Below are positions 48,569-61,382 of a DNA stretch of 64,000 nt, in pieces; the stretch's first letter is position 1, and each line of letters begins with the position of its first letter. Where the stretch lies: NCBI GenBank assembly GCA_004335835.1, contig RWJK01000164.1, forward strand, positions 1 through 64,000. Reading direction: 5' to 3'. The DNA comes from Scenedesmus sp. ARA3. Its lineage: Eukaryota; Chlorophyta; Chlorophyceae; Sphaeropleales; Scenedesmaceae. The notes beneath the pieces were generated by a model that did not search any database, was not told the DNA's origin, and saw nothing but the letters and a program-made list of their open reading frames with translations. The position numbers and the translations under genes were made by a program.

Positions 48569-50897
48569 GGAGGGTGTCAGGGAAGTGTAAGTGGTGGGGC
48601 ACAGGTGACGCACAACATGCTTGCTGAACAATGCAGCATAACATGCACTGCAAGTGCCTCAGGTGGCCCTGTGCAGCCACAGCTTGTGACATCATACATG
48701 CAAATCTGGCCTTGTGTTTGCTACCGCATTCACCTGATCAGCTGCGGGGTTGGGATCCTTGGACTGCAAACAGTCATACACAACAAAAGGCAGGGCAAGA
48801 ACAGACACAGCAAGATCAGCAGTCTGCTAGAGCAAGCATCCACTGTTGTGAGTAGTGGCACAGCTGCAGTAGTTGTGCATGCACCGGCGCAAACACAATC
48901 AAAGCACACGGCACATGTTTCCCTCTCCCAGTCGCAAGTGCGTCAAATGGGGCAGAGGGTTTTCTTCAAGCCCAGTTGATCAACAGATGCACGCATGCAC
49001 GTGGACAGTCAGGCACATGGTGTACTTCCTGGGTCGAAACCTGCGCCCCACTCTCACCCCGGTCAGGCGGGGCATGATGGGTGGCAGCAGCAGCGTGGAC
49101 TGGTACTTAGCCACACAGGCGGGGTTGAGCACAGCTGCGTTTACGTAGATGGGAGGTGTGGAGCCTGCAGGGACACGGAATGCACACACAGCATTTGTGA
49201 GAAAACGCAGACAAAAGCACACGCAACTCAGGTTACCGCATGATGCTAAGTGCAGCATGAAGGTGTTCGCGCGCTGTTTTCAGGTCAAACGGCAAAGGCC
49301 TGTCAAGCTTCAACAACGCGGTATCAGCAAACACCACTGATGCACGCACTGTTGATGCAATATCCTGCACACTCACAGCTGGCAGGCTTGAAAGTGATGG
49401 TCCTTGGGTAAACAGCCTCCCTTGGGCACACATCTATGCCCCTGCAGGTGCAGTTGGCCAGCTCCCGAGGGCTAATTGGCACATCATAGTCATTGACGAT
49501 TGTATACGGGGAGCCAGAGTCGTACTCGGTGCCATCAGGACCAGTGGCAGTCCAGGAGCACAGCTGGCCGCCCTTGCCTGCAAGGAGAGCAGGCAGATGC
49601 AAGACGGAGAGTGGAGTCAAGGCAGCTACTTGTGACTATAGTTAGCTGCGCAGGGCACGGGCAGATGCGCAGAGAAGTCCTGTGAAGGCAAGTAGCTTGC
49701 TTGACAGGCTGGTTGCAGGCATAAGTCTGTTGATGCGCGGTTACAGGCCGCGCTCAATATTGAGCGCGGCCTGTACATGTGAGGCTGCAGACATTAGTCA
49801 CATCACATTAAGGGTGTGCAGTGTGTTTTACGGTGCTCACTCTCCTTTTCTGGTCTCAGACCTGTGTTCAACCTGTTGTGGCTGTTGTGGCTGATGGTGC
49901 CAGGACCCACATGTAACTATCCTCTCTCTCAAATCAACTGGCTCGACACTGGGTGGCAGCAGCATATGTACCGCTCAACGGCAGCAGCAGCACAAGCAAT
50001 AGCTGTGACGGCAGCGACGCGCTGATGCATGGGAGTTGCATAACCTCAGGCACACCATGCAGTCCTTCTTACCCCAGCAGTAGCGAATGAGCTGAGGTGC
50101 ACGGTTGAAGGACACGGCGCCACTAGCATTGGTCTTGAGCAGGTACCTGCCAGCAGCAGCAACCATGATTGCCAGCAGAAGGTACAAGCAGGTGGTTCAG
50201 CGCTCGGCAGTCGAAAACCGCCAGGCTAGCAGCTGTCCGCCGCACTGCGGTAAGAGGGGTGCAGTCTGCCATCATGCCAGAAGTACGGCAACGGCATCCC
50301 AACACAAAGACTGTATCCAGAAGGCGGTGCAGCGCGCAGCTATGCAGAATACATGCAGATGAGTTGAGTTTCGGTTATTGGCTGCCATATGCTCCTCACC
50401 TGCCACCTTGGATATCAATAGGGTCAACACAGCCCTTCAGTTCAACTGTGGCATTTGCCACAGGCCTGCAAACCACGTTCAGTGCGCAGGGCATTGCAGG
50501 GTGGTCACCAGCACACATCAGGCGTTGATGGCATGACGTAAACCACCTCTGTGTGTAACATCGGATGATGCAATGTGCATTTGCCGCACTGCTGCCCAAC
50601 TTGCTCCCGGAGCTGCAGCATTTGTTGCAGTGACTGACAAGCACAGCGTGCACGTGCTACAGCCAGCAGGGGTAATCCTGCTCGCGAGCAATGATGTACC
50701 CACGTACCAACGATACTAGTACTTCAAGCGTCATAAGTTGAAAATAGTTGCAAATTCGCTCAGCCGAGGCTGCATCCAGCTCACCGGCCTTCGCAGTTGA
50801 CCACTTCAAAGTTGAGGATGACGTCGTTCGCTTGCGCACGAGGCGCGCTAGCAACCAAGATCGCAGCTACAACTGCGATCAGGTAGAGCGCTTTCAT
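39929..50897 (-). CDS. multicopper oxidase B, secreted CotA/laccase-like, complete (22 exons)
   Basis: Exons on the minus strand: 50897-50785, 50465-50400, 50146-50073, 49577-49377, 49164-49058, 48763-48734, 48487-48308, 47979-47876, 46986-46974 (13 nt), 46582-46503, 45993-45852, 45558-45425, 44666-44401, 44000-43927, 43670-43597, 43231-43053, 42661-42573, 42368-42240, 41871-41752, 41418-41320, 40834-40593, 40052-39929. Phases close: 2640 nt, 879 residues. Residues 1-24 are a signal peptide (MKALYLIAVVAAILVASAPR), so it is secreted or in the secretory path. Copper ligands: THVHG about 338-342, WYHDH 410-414, HPIHIH 748-753, HCHLLEHEDNEM 838-849 with axial Met. WYHDH and HCHxLEHED are typical of CotA and bilirubin oxidases. 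It is longer than CotA (about 510) through an N-terminal region of about 230 residues rich in Cys and Asn-X-Thr. Substrate is unknown; phenolics, metals or wall components are possible. Confidence 0.93.
44738..44906 (-). repeat. two intronic copies of the 5' end of oxidase B exon 13, acceptor kept, period exactly 120 nt
   Basis: The first about 50 nt of exon 13 (LGATRLNVYTG region) with its CAG acceptor and adjoining AGATC-rich intron recur at 44738-44786 and 44858-44906. Acceptor edges are 44666, 44786 and 44906. Both copies are open in frame. Confidence 0.92.
46250..46400 (+). repeat. intronic repeat element, copy in intron 10 of oxidase B
   Basis: About 150 bp with GGTGCTCACTCTCCTT, TTCAACCTGTTGTGGC and CCAGGACCCACATG in the same order as at 49795-49940 in intron 3 of the same gene. 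A small dispersed element, perhaps non-autonomous. Confidence 0.75.
46974..46986 (-). CDS. 13-nt micro-exon of oxidase B (part of the gene above)
   Basis: Flanked by GCAG and GTGAGC. It is needed to restore phase between exons 8 (ends TG) and 10, encoding W(completed)-A-N-P-N. Oxidase A has the same 13-nt exon at 29628-29616 (W-A-N-P-A). Two independent copies with the same length and phase make it convincing. Confidence 0.85.
47240..47875 (-). repeat. array of about five copies of the 3' end of oxidase B exon 8 with donor and intron flank
   Basis: Each unit of about 120-140 nt holds the end of exon 8 (LLANQLDQTIHW region), its GTGAGG donor and a following GGCAGTACAAAAGC part. Donor edges fall near 47756, 47615, 47487, 47369 and 47241, against the true edge at 47876. 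Most copies keep GTGAGG and an open frame. Confidence 0.9.
49742..49775. repeat. 34-bp perfect palindrome
   Basis: Two 17-bp arms with no spacer, centred on AATATT (half-site TACAGGCCGCGCTCAAT). It lies in intron 3 of oxidase B just before the element shared with intron 10, so it could be an end or centre of a small mobile element. Confidence 0.9.
49795..49940 (+). repeat. intronic repeat element, copy in intron 3 of oxidase B
   Basis: Partner of 46250-46400; same order of conserved blocks, with indels. Confidence 0.75.
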
Positions 50898-53205
50898 GAG
50901 TGCCAGGATGTCCAACACAGCAGTAGTGCGCCTCGATATCGTCGGGTAACTTGGGATGCTCAGAACCTGCGCAGCAGGACATGCAGACACACGTAACAAG
51001 TTCAGAGCTTGCTCAAACCATAGCGATGTAGTATATATTGTACTGTCTCTGCAACTACGCGCACGTGCTGCAAGCAACAGTTGATTCGGTGCACTCACTT
51101 GCTTTGACCGATGGCGCTTCTGGTCCGCAGCGAGATAAGCATATGTTCACAGCCTATCACCTTCGCATAGTCATAAATCGGCATCTATAGGTGCTGAGTG
51201 TTGGAGGGATGCCCGGGCATGTCATCCGAGGCGCCGGACCGGCTCCCGCCTCGCTCAGCGCGACATCTGCCTAGCAGAGATCAAACACGGCCTCGCACTG
51301 CCCAAACATGCCTAGCAGCAATCAAATCAGCATAATTTGGCTTCTTTTATCTCGGGCAATCAATGCAGTGGGGTCTGGGGTGCGCTATGCCTGCCAGGTG
51401 GTGCCTGGGGCTGCTGATGTCAGCAGCATGCACAAATCTGGTAACCACCAGCAGCTCCGTGCTTCAAAGGTTCAGATGGGTAATTCAAACGTTAATGACA
51501 AAATACCGGTTGTCTGCACTATCTGCTGGGGGCGAGNNNNNNNNNNNNNNNNNNNNNNNNNNNNNNNNNNNNNNNNNNNNNNNNNNNNNNNNNNNNNNNN
51601 NNNNNNNNNNNNNNNNNNNNNNNNNNNNNNNNNNNNNNNNNNNNNNNNNNNNNNNNNNNNNNNNNNNNNNNNNNNNNNNNNNNNNNGACAGTGCTTTGTG
51701 GCTCGGCCCCTGTCGAACACAAGCCTAACGGCGCCAGCCTGTGCAGCTTTGAATGCTGATGTTGCACCATCATGATGTGCAGCACAGGCTCTGAGAGGCT
51801 GGCAAGACAGATCTTGTACAGCCATGCCTGGCCAAGGTTGTTTGCTCACATACTGCTGGTGCAGGTCTGTTCAGGCATGTAGATGTACTGTGCCTCATGC
51901 TGGGCGGGTCAGTTGAGCTGGTCAGGTTGGAGCTGGTCCCGTTGAACGGCTTGTCAAGTGTGTCACAAGGCCTCAGCATGGTTCCTCAGCATAAGCAAGC
52001 GCAGAAGCCACAGGTTACTACGACAACAGGACCTTACTCGTGATGAAAAAGACCGTTAGCAGACTACCAGGCGGCAGGCACAATATCAAACTCTGATCTC
52101 AGCTAATAGCCTCCAGCAGCATCGAAGCTACCTCAGGGACTACGGCTAGCCAAATGATCAAAACAGCAGCCCACGGCACATGAAAAAAGAATTGGATGGG
52201 TGCTGAGTCTGTGGCATGCCACTGCTGAGTCATCCACACAAACGGCACACCCAAACACCTATGCACAGGCATAATGCTCACTCATGCTGCCAACATCCAT
52301 GACATGGCATCTGCATGCAGGGGCAGCTAGGCCTGCCTGCACGACTGTCCGTCTGCAGCTGCAAGTGCAGCCCACAGCAATTGCAGATAGCATGAACCAA
52401 AGACTGAAGAACCAAACAGAAGCCTGAGGCACAGTCTCAACATGCAGTCGAAAACATTGCAGCACACGGTCAACCCATGGCTGCTTGCCAGTTGCAGCTC
52501 TGCTCCCCGTGTGACATTTGCTGCAGCACCAAACAGTCCCTCACAAGCAAACATGTATTGTAAGACCTGCTGGGCTGCACAACACGCAAGGAGGTGGCTG
52601 CAACACCCAGAAGCAAAGCAAGCGCTGAACATGCAAGCTTGCAGCAGAGTCGCTGACTCTTATGCATGCACCATGAGCAAACAAAATGCTGCAGTGTTGT
52701 CAGATCAGGACCCAGGATGTTGGTATGCTGCAGGCCGCATGGCACATTATCAGGAACAGAACTCAAATGAAGCCCACGTCCAAAAACCCTAAAGAGCATC
52801 TGCCCCTCAAAGGTTCGTCACCTGCCTGCAGGAAACTAGGAGCGTCACCTACATAGCATCCTGCAATGTATGCATGATGGTGTGCGCCACATGCATGCAG
52901 ATGCTCAGGTTTATGTGCTGACATTTGCTGTGTTTGCTTGCGCAGACACAGCAGCAGAGGCTGGAACATGTATGACATTGTGTGATGCTGCAATATCATG
53001 CCACGTAGAACAATTTTGGCACTGACGTTCTTTGCATAAACACAGATACCAGGCGCAGTCACCACTTCATAGAACAGCCAGATGCAAAGATATCAGCCAA
53101 GTGCTGCATGACACACTGCAACGCACAGCACTGCTGCAAGTCACATGCAACGGCCTTGCAGTCCTTGCACACAAACCGAAGCAAACAAAGCGCCTCAGAA
53201 CTCGT
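50898..53205. other. intergenic: promoter side of oxidase B, N gap, 3' side of the next gene
   Basis: Contains the promoter and 5' UTR of oxidase B, and the 3' UTR of the large minus-strand gene. An in-frame ATG at 51098 would extend oxidase B by 67 residues but would bury the signal peptide, so it was not used. No gene seen; the gap at 51537-51686 hides part of it. Confidence 0.5.
51537..51686. other. assembly gap, 150 N
   Basis: Run of N. ORFs that cross it are artefacts. Confidence 1.
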
Positions 53206-56200
53206 TCAAACAATGCCGCTGTCAGTCCTGCTGCAGGACTGGCTGTCATTTGCCTGGCCCGCCTGGCTCACAGAGGCGGACACAGCTGCAAACTGCGTGA
53301 TCCTGCACACTGCCTTCCCAGGGCTGGAGCACCCTGCACTGCTGCCGTGTGGCGAGTGTGGGGCCGCCGCAGCTGCATAGCTCAGACGCGCAGGCACCTC
53401 CGCGCTGCTAATGCTGCTGAAGCCAGTCCCGCCGGCAGCGCTGCTGTCCCTGCTGGCAGTGTTAATGCGCAGCTCAAGGCCATGGCTGACACACCGAGCA
53501 CCTGCACCATTTGCTGCAGCAGGAGAGCAGGGCGCAGACCCACCCAGGCTGCCCATGCCACTGCTGGCGTCAACTGCCAGCTCCGCCGCTGGCACCTCCC
53601 AAGCTGCCTCGCGCTGCTGCGTGTCCTGAACCTCGCTGTTGACTGGTGCTGCTGCTGTGCGCGGCGCTGGTGTCCTGCAAGTGCTGCCAGGTGTCCTGCG
53701 GCCAGAAGGGCTGCTGCAGGCAGATGCACTGCTTGCTGCAGCAGTTGGCACTGCCAGCGTCTCAAGTGCAGACATGTGCTCCAGCAGCTCCTGGATGCTG
53801 CTGCTCTCCAGCGGGTCTGCTGGTGTAGCTGCCGCTGTGGCTGCCACTGTAGTGTTCTCTGTCTCATTTGCAGCAGCCAGCGCTGCTGCTTGGCATGCGC
53901 CTGCATCATCTGCTTCTTTTGCTGCCTCTGTTGGTGCTGCAGCTGCTGCTGGCACCAGGGCTGCAAGGGTCTTCTCTAAGTCGTTGATTGGCCTGCAACA
54001 AGATAAAGTCAAACACTGAGGATCACAAATTGTGCACGTGACAGGGCTCACGCCTGACGCTTTGATACAATAGTTGCTGTAAAGCCCGCATACCACAATC
54101 CCACATATAGTGATCAAAGGGCAAACGGCAGTTACAATGCTGCAAGCGCTGACCTGTGGCTGAACAGGTCACTTACAGGTTGTGGCGGCTGATGGTCTTC
54201 TTGAATGTGGTAGCCATCCTCCTTGCCTTGTCCTCAGGGCTCATTGTGGGGTCAAACAGCATCCCCAGCAGCTCAGCTGTGCTCACTGCCTCTGCCTCAG
54301 CACCCTCAGCTTCTGCCTCACCACCCAGTCCTGCGCCGCCTGGCTGCTCAATGGTTGAGCTGCTGCCTGCTGCAGCAGCTGGTGATGAGCTTGGCTGGCT
54401 TGCAGCTTGCACAGCTCCATCCTTAGCCCCTGCCACTGCCTGCTGAGCCCCGTCTGCATTATGAGATTCCGTATCCTCTGTCTCCGCAACAACCGGCTGC
54501 ACCACCACAGCAGCCTCTGCTGGCACTGCAGTTGGTGCTTCCTTGGGATCAGCTGGCCATGTTCCAGCATCACCTGCCCTGCTGCTAGCAGACAGCTTGC
54601 TGCTGCCGTGGCCAGCCAGCAGCTGCGTGCGCTGCACAGCTGACAGCAGGTTGGTGCTGCTGCCATAGGGAGAGTTGCCAAAGGCAGGGCTGTTGATGCG
54701 GCTGTCAGGCAGGTAGGGGCTCCCAGCTGCTGGGCGCAGCACACTGTTCATGGCACATGGGCTGCCAAAGCCTCCATCACAGCCAGCATCAGCCCTCGGG
54801 CTATTCTTGCTGCTGCCGTAGCCGCCACTGCCGCTCTCTCCCTGCTGCTGCTGCTGCCCAGCTGCAGCCTCCTCCTTGCCCAGCATCACCAGCAGCTGCT
54901 GAGCAGTGGCAGGCTTGCCCTCTGCATTGCTGGTCATGTACAGCCTGCTGCGTGGCGACCCCATGAGCTCAAACGGCACCGACTGGGTCTGATCCAGCAT
55001 GCCTTCAGCCAGCTCTGCCTGGTGTGCCTGCTGCTGACCCTTGTCCACCACAGTGTTCTCTGATGCCAGAATGGTCGAATGCTCACCACCAACACAACCC
55101 AGCATCTGCTTCAGGGCATCCAGCTCTGCAGCCTGGAACTGCTGCTGCTGCTGCTCCTTGCGTGGACTGTGCTGACCTGCATCTGTTGGTGCTGACACTG
55201 TAGTAGAGCCCACCACGCTGCCGACCTCAACGCTGCACTCCCTTGACAGGATCATAGCACCACCAGCACTGCTCCGATGCCTGGCATTGATCAGCTGCGC
55301 GGCGCTGTACTGCTTGTGCTGCGCTGCTGCAGCTGCCTCCTGCTTCAGCTGCCAGTCCACCATTGCTGCCTGCTTGCTGTCGTCTGTGCAGCTGTCATAC
55401 TGCCCCGCAGGCCAGCCACCAACACCACAGCCGCTGCTTGCGTATGAGCCCTCAAGGAAGCGTTCAGCTGCTGGTGCAGGCACACCTGGCACGCCTCCCT
55501 TGGCAGCTGCTGCTGCCGCCTTTGTGTAAGCATAGCGCGCGCTGTAGCTGTTGCCCAGATTGGGTGAGGAGTCCATTGCTACGTAGTACGCCGGCACTGC
55601 CTGCTGTGCTGCTAGCGCGCCGAACTGCGTGCCATCTGATGGCATCTCAACCCCAATCGCCAGGTGTGACAGCTCTAGTGCTGCCCGAGTTGCATCGCTC
55701 AATGTAGGCTGCAGCGCACCACCAGCGCCACCTCCCTGCTGCTTCAGCTTTGACAGCGGGGAGCTGCTCTTGGCGCCTCCTGACACCACAGGTGCAAACC
55801 ATGAGCCTCCTGTGGACACCTTGCGTGCAGGCACGTGCATGCCGCCCGCAGAGTCATCCCTGAACGCCCGTGCTGCCGCCGCTGCTGCTGCTGACCTGCC
55901 AGCTGCCCCAAACTGCTGCTTCATTGGCGTGTTGGCTGCGCTGTCATCATAAGAGCCTGAACCGCCAGCCCTGGCCAGCTGCTGGGCCCAGTCAGCACTG
56001 CCGCCACTGCCACCACTGCCAGCCTCCAGACTTGCCCCTGGCTGTGCAGCTGCGGCAGCAGCAGCAGCAGTCCTGATAGGTCCCAGGCTGATGAATGCCA
56101 CTCCATCACCAGCTGCAACTGACACCATCTGCTGTGGTGCGCAGTTGCCAGCTGTCGCCGCCTGGCGTGGCATAGCCCCGACAGCTGCAGGCTGCCCTAA

Positions 56201-56346
56201 GCTGTACTGAACAGCCGCTGCCTCTGCCACTGGGATGCCAAGAACAGTGCCTGGAGGCAGCTGCTCTGCCAGCTGTGCCTGCTCCCAAGCTGCAGCCGCT
56301 GCATAGCCTGCACTAGCGCCTTCAAAGCCCGCTGCCTGCTTTTCTT

Positions 56347-56377
<31 letters not shown>

Positions 56378-59300
56378 AGGGCTGGGTTGTGCATACAGCA
56401 CCTCTGCTGGGTAGTGGTGGTAGGAGGAGCCAGCATTGGCAATCGACCGAGGAGGAGGACTGGGCTGGCGTGGTGGGCTGGGCTGCCTGCGTCCGGCAGG
56501 GTAAACATACAGAAGTTAACAAACAACGAGGTGCACACGGCAAGCTTGAATGTAGAATGATTGCCCAGCGCACACAGCTGACACATCAATATTAAACGGT
56601 GGTGACTGCTCTGGTGCACGTGCACAATACAAGACACGGAGCTGCCTGCTGCTGTATGAAACTGCTGACGCTCACATAAGTGCCTGGTGATTGGCCTATA
56701 GTGTGGCTGAAATACCTGGGCGGGGCGGTCTTGTGCCTGGGACTGGTGGTCCAGGGCCGTGCAGGGTCAGGTGCTGCCGCATACGTTGCCAGCGCCAGGC
56801 GCCTGCTGCTGTCGTTGATCTTTGGTGCCCAGGTGTAGCCGTCAAACTCTCGATCAGCCTTCTCTTCTGACAGGGCATACACCTGCACAGCCAGGTAAGC
56901 AATACATCATGTGATGTGCTGCTAGAAAAGCCAGAGGTAGGCCAGGTCACGAAAACAACAGCACACAATCCGCTGCCTGAGCATCATGTCAGGCGCTGCT
57001 GGCAGATATAGCGGGCCGATCCTGCTGGTGCAGCCACTCACGTGCAGCCTCTTGTGGTCCTCCCACTTGTGCAGTTCTTCCACTGAGCGGCGCAGGCTCT
57101 TGCTGACAGGGTTGATCTGCGGGCGGACTGCAGTTGGGAAAGCATCAGCCACAGCAAGCACACAATTCAGCCAGGGGATGCATGCAATATGATGGCTAAC
57201 TGCTTTTGCCAGGGACCCCGCTGGGGCTTGCCTTTTTGCCCTTCAAGCAGCAGTGCTGCTTACAAATTTGGACAACTTTGTGGTTAGGCACAGTGTACTT
57301 GCAGTCTGCAAGCGGCAGTAGCTGCTGGAAATGTCATGTAACTCCACATACACTTTGCTGCATGGACATGAGAATCTGAATGCCTGCAAGCACGGCCTGC
57401 TGCTTTCTGCAAGAAATTTCAACCATGCAAGATACCTGCAGACCGCAAGCCACTCACATACGCACTCATCCAGCTCATCCTCGTCTGAGGGTCGCCGCTG
57501 CGCTTCGCGCTGCTTCTTGCGCTCAAGCAGTGCCTGCTGGCGCTGGTAGAACTCTGCGCTTGGGCAGTCACTGCCGCCGCTGCTGGCTGCTCTGCTGCTG
57601 CCTCCACCGCCGCTGCTGCGCTGTCCTGTGCTGTGGGTGCGGTTGTGCACGGCGTGTGTTCCTGCATGGCGTGCAGCTGCATCAATCTCCTCTGCTTGGT
57701 GCTCCCTGCGCTGCCTCATCCGCTCCTCCTTCTCCTGTGCATTCAGGTGCAGGCGCATAGTCACCCTGCAAACCAGCAAGACGCAGGCATGGCCAACAAG
57801 TCAATTAAGTTCGTAAGGGACATCAGGTGAAACACAAGGGCCTGTGATATGTGTTACTGATTAAGATGACTGCAACTATCGGCTGAGTAGGCGGCAAGCA
57901 CGGCATGTGTCACAAGCAATGCAGGTTAGAGTTTGATAGGATGATTGCAGCAACTTTGTCTGAAAAGCATGGAGGCTGCGTGCACCCTCTCACCTGTTCC
58001 AGTCTCCCTCTGACAGGCGCACCGGCGACGTGCTGCGGTGCTCAGGTTGGTGAGCGCGCTTCAGTTGCTGCAGCAGAAGTAGGAAAGCAGCGGGCAAGCA
58101 TAAGACCAGCAGCTTCAGGTGGCTGGGCTGAGACGGTTGCGTTTGTTGCTGATCCATCCTGAGCGTAGTTGGCATCAACAGGCTGTTTGAAGCATCTGCA
58201 GTTGGCAATCTGTTTGCAGGACATTCACACCAGTTTGCAGGACGTATGCTGTACTGCACCTGCACCTGCAAATCTGCATATGATACCTTCTCAACTCCCT
58301 GAAGGTACAGCCGGTCGATGTAGCCTTTGGTGTAGCGGGGATTGCTCTTAGGCCTGCCGCCACTGCTTGTCTGCTGGTCTGAAGGTGGAGACGACACTGC
58401 CACGCCGGAGCCTCCAGCTGTTGCGGGACGTGCTGGTGAATGGTGCATGCGCTTGACATGCTGTGTTGCGCCTGCGGCTTCACGTGGTGCACTCCTGCTG
58501 CGCTGACCTGTGCGGCCGGCCTGCAGGACACAGCAGGCAGCAACCAGCAACAAACACTGTCAGTAGCCACACATTTGGAAACAGTAAATCGGCACAGAGG
58601 CCATACAAGCACTGCTTCCTGATGCCAGCCATTATCACGCATTGGTTAGTAGCAGCACTGCCATCACCCAAAACATCCGACCTTCACAAAAACTCAGCTC
58701 TCACCTGGCTGTCAATGCTGCTGCGCACAGACACGCCGCGCTGATCCAGCTCGCCCAGCAGCTTCTTTGCAGACCCTGAGCCGTGCTTGAAGATTCGCAC
58801 ACTCGGCCCGTTGCCGTCCTCCTCAGCTGACCTGGCGCTGCTCCTCCTGACAGGACTGCCAGCAGCTGCGCCAGCGTTGCTTGCAGGAAACTTGGACTGC
58901 CCCTGCCATGGGCGCACAGACATCAAGCCTGGCGTCTGCTGCTGCCCAAAGCCACCATCATATGCCAGCGCTCCAGCGCTGGCCGGCCGTGCACTTGCCC
59001 TGCCGCATGAGCTGGGACGCGCAGCGCTGCCACCACCGCTGCTGCGACGGCTCACGCTCTCGCCTGAGGTGCGCCTGCGCTCCACAGAGGTCCTGCTGTT
59101 GCTGCGTGTGAGCAGATTGTTGCTCATCTGCTGCAGCTTGGGGTCCATGCCTGCAATCGCCCTCTCCAGCAGCTCTGTGTAAGTGAGGTGGGACGAGGCC
59201 ACGGGCGAGTCTGCTGCATCTTCATCTGCTGCGCCCTGCAGCTGGGGGTTGCTTGCAGGAACACTGGTTGTGCCAGTACTGCTTTGGCTGATGCTGTTCA

Positions 59301-59943
59301 CTGCGTTGTGCTGTGATGCCCTGAACTGCGCTGCACTGTACTGTGCTGCGCTGTACTGCATGCTACTTGGCTGCACGGATGCGCCATTTGCTGCTGCTGC
59401 TGCAGCGCCTGGTGTGGCAGCCATGTCGATGCATTCGTCCATGTCTGCAAGTGGCAGGCAGTCTGCTGCGATGTCGCTGCATGGGCCATAAGCTGCAAGC
59501 CGTACGGGGCTGCCCTCATTGCCTGGCTGCTGCCGAAGGTGGAAGCTGGGGTCCCTGCTGCCGGTGGCGTTGGTGGCATATGTGCGGCGCACAGAGATGG
59601 CGGAGCCTTCTGCTGCAGTGCCTGCTGGCAGGCCGACAGATGGGCTGCTGGGTGAGGCCACTTCCATGCTCTGCAGGGCCTCTGGCAGCCTACATTCAAT
59701 ATCTGGAAGCTCAATGTCATCATAGCCTGGAGACTCTGAGAATGTTCTGCCGTGGCCCAGCTGCACTGCAGGCAGCTGCTCCTCGCTGGCAGGTGCTGCA
59801 TGTGCAGGGAAGGTGCCTGCAGGACTCTGCACATCACCGCTGTTGACTATTCTGTCCATGTCCTCCTTGATTTCTGTGAAGGCTTTAGCTACGATATCGG
59901 CTATGGCATTCATGCCATCTTCGCCCGCCTGCTGCTTCTCCAT
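53206..59943 (-). CDS. large Ala/Ser/Gln-rich coiled-coil protein, not identified
   Basis: Eight minus-strand exons: 59943-58705, 58520-58287, 58067-57994, 57765-57462, 57116-57042, 56882-56676, 56482-54177, 53992-53206. Phases close: 5226 nt, 1741 residues. The start may lie further up (an in-frame ATG at 60045). Residues 1-410 are acidic then Ser/Arg-rich. The middle, about 415-650, is the only ordered-looking part: RYTKGYIDRLYLQGVEK, a charged helix with EKEERMRQRREHQ and FYQRQQALLERKKQREAQRR, then RRSVEELHKWEDHKRLH and YTWAPKIND. The RLY and W/FxPKI motifs with charged helices recall microtubule- or cilium-associated proteins of protists (inference only). The rest, about 1100 residues, is low-complexity with Ala, Ser, Gly and Gln tracts and many SP sites, so phosphorylation is plausible. 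No catalytic motif was seen. Confidence 0.78.
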
Positions 59944-60838
59944 TGAGCGGCACCCCTGCACAGCAGCATCATGCACATGAGCAGGCAGGTTGAATTTACA
60001 GCATGCTGCGCTCCGCGATGTTTCAAGCTGCAAACAAGCACACATTGCACATGTTTGATTGGCTCAAAGCATTTGGAAGGCTCCTGCTGGCTCGTGCTGA
60101 TGATTTGCACTCCATGCTGTTGTGCAGTCACTCCAAGAGTCAGGTTGCACTACAGTAAGCCAGCAACTGCGAACGCCTGGCCGTTACGTTTGTAAGTGGC
60201 AGACAAATAAGACTTGAGGTGGACTGCATCATTATTTTACCGACTGCTTCACGGCAACGAGCTCAATGTGCCACACCCTTACCTGAGAGTGCAGTAGTCA
60301 ACAGCCACGCTTCAGCCGGTCACTACAACCTTATACCAGCTGTAAGTGATACAAATGACGAAATTTGTCTAATGAGGGGGCTCGATTCTGGACGATAACG
60401 GATGCCGCATGTTTCTGTTTTCTCCCGCCCTACCAATCAATGGCTGCTTTTGCGGGTGAGCATGACATTTGAGACGTGCTGAAACGACTGCTTGACGTCA
60501 CTTCAACCGCTGCACGCACTCTCTGTGTGGGCTACAGCCACAGTGTTCAGGTTTGGGCGGGCACGTCACATCGACACAGTGCAAGCACTTCTGCAGCACG
60601 GCCACGACACAGGCATAAACACCACAACACAATGCCACACTGTAAGCCACGCACAGTCTGGCCGCTGCGGTGATGACAGGTGAATTCAAACCCCTGCACT
60701 GTCACTGTACAGCACACAGTACACAGTGCTAGCACTCCTGGGCTATCTGTGGCAACGAGTGCTAGGACGGTGCGCAGTCTGAGAGTAGCCGGCACTTGCT
60801 ATCTCTACTGCACACGCCACCTGCCTGTGCCTGGGAGC
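59944..60838. other. intergenic between two minus-strand genes
   Basis: About 0.9 kb holding the 3' UTR of the hydrolase gene and the promoter of the large gene. No coding or repeat signal recognised. Confidence 0.5.
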
Positions 60839-61342
60839 CTACAGCAGCAGGTGGTGCCGGTGATCCTTGCCGCCAAGCGGCTCGAACAGCTGCTGCAGGG
60901 AGAACCTGTTTCCAGGTAGACAAACTTCGGTTTGATCTTCTGGTAATGCTGCTGCGGCTGCTGCGGTGGAGAGGTGGGGGTGGCCTGTCTCTGCGAGCCA
61001 TGCGGGGCGCCTATCTTTGTCTACCAATGCTGCCCTGACACCTTCGAGGAAGTCCTCATGTGCCACCTGCCGCACTGCCATGGTGCATTCCGCCTGCAGG
61101 GCAGTAAAACAGCAACAGGCACAATCACACATGTAATTATCTTCAGGGGGTCTTTCATCCCCTGTTGCAGGCTGCTTGCAGAAACTCCCACCACAGCAGC
61201 TGGTTGCACACATGCAGGCTGCTACCGTTACAACTGTTCAGTACAACATACACACGTGCACCAGGCCTGTTGAATGCTTGAGTAACATATCAACAAGTCC
61301 TCACATGCATGACCCCTGCCAAGGTTGACAGGTCGGCAGAAC

Positions 61343-61382
<40 letters not shown>

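Noticed and set aside
51308..51775. ORFs crossing 51537-51686
   Set aside because: They span the N gap and are artefacts of translating N.
53032..53979. 315-codon plus-strand ORF
   Set aside because: It is the antisense shadow of the last exon of the large minus-strand gene.
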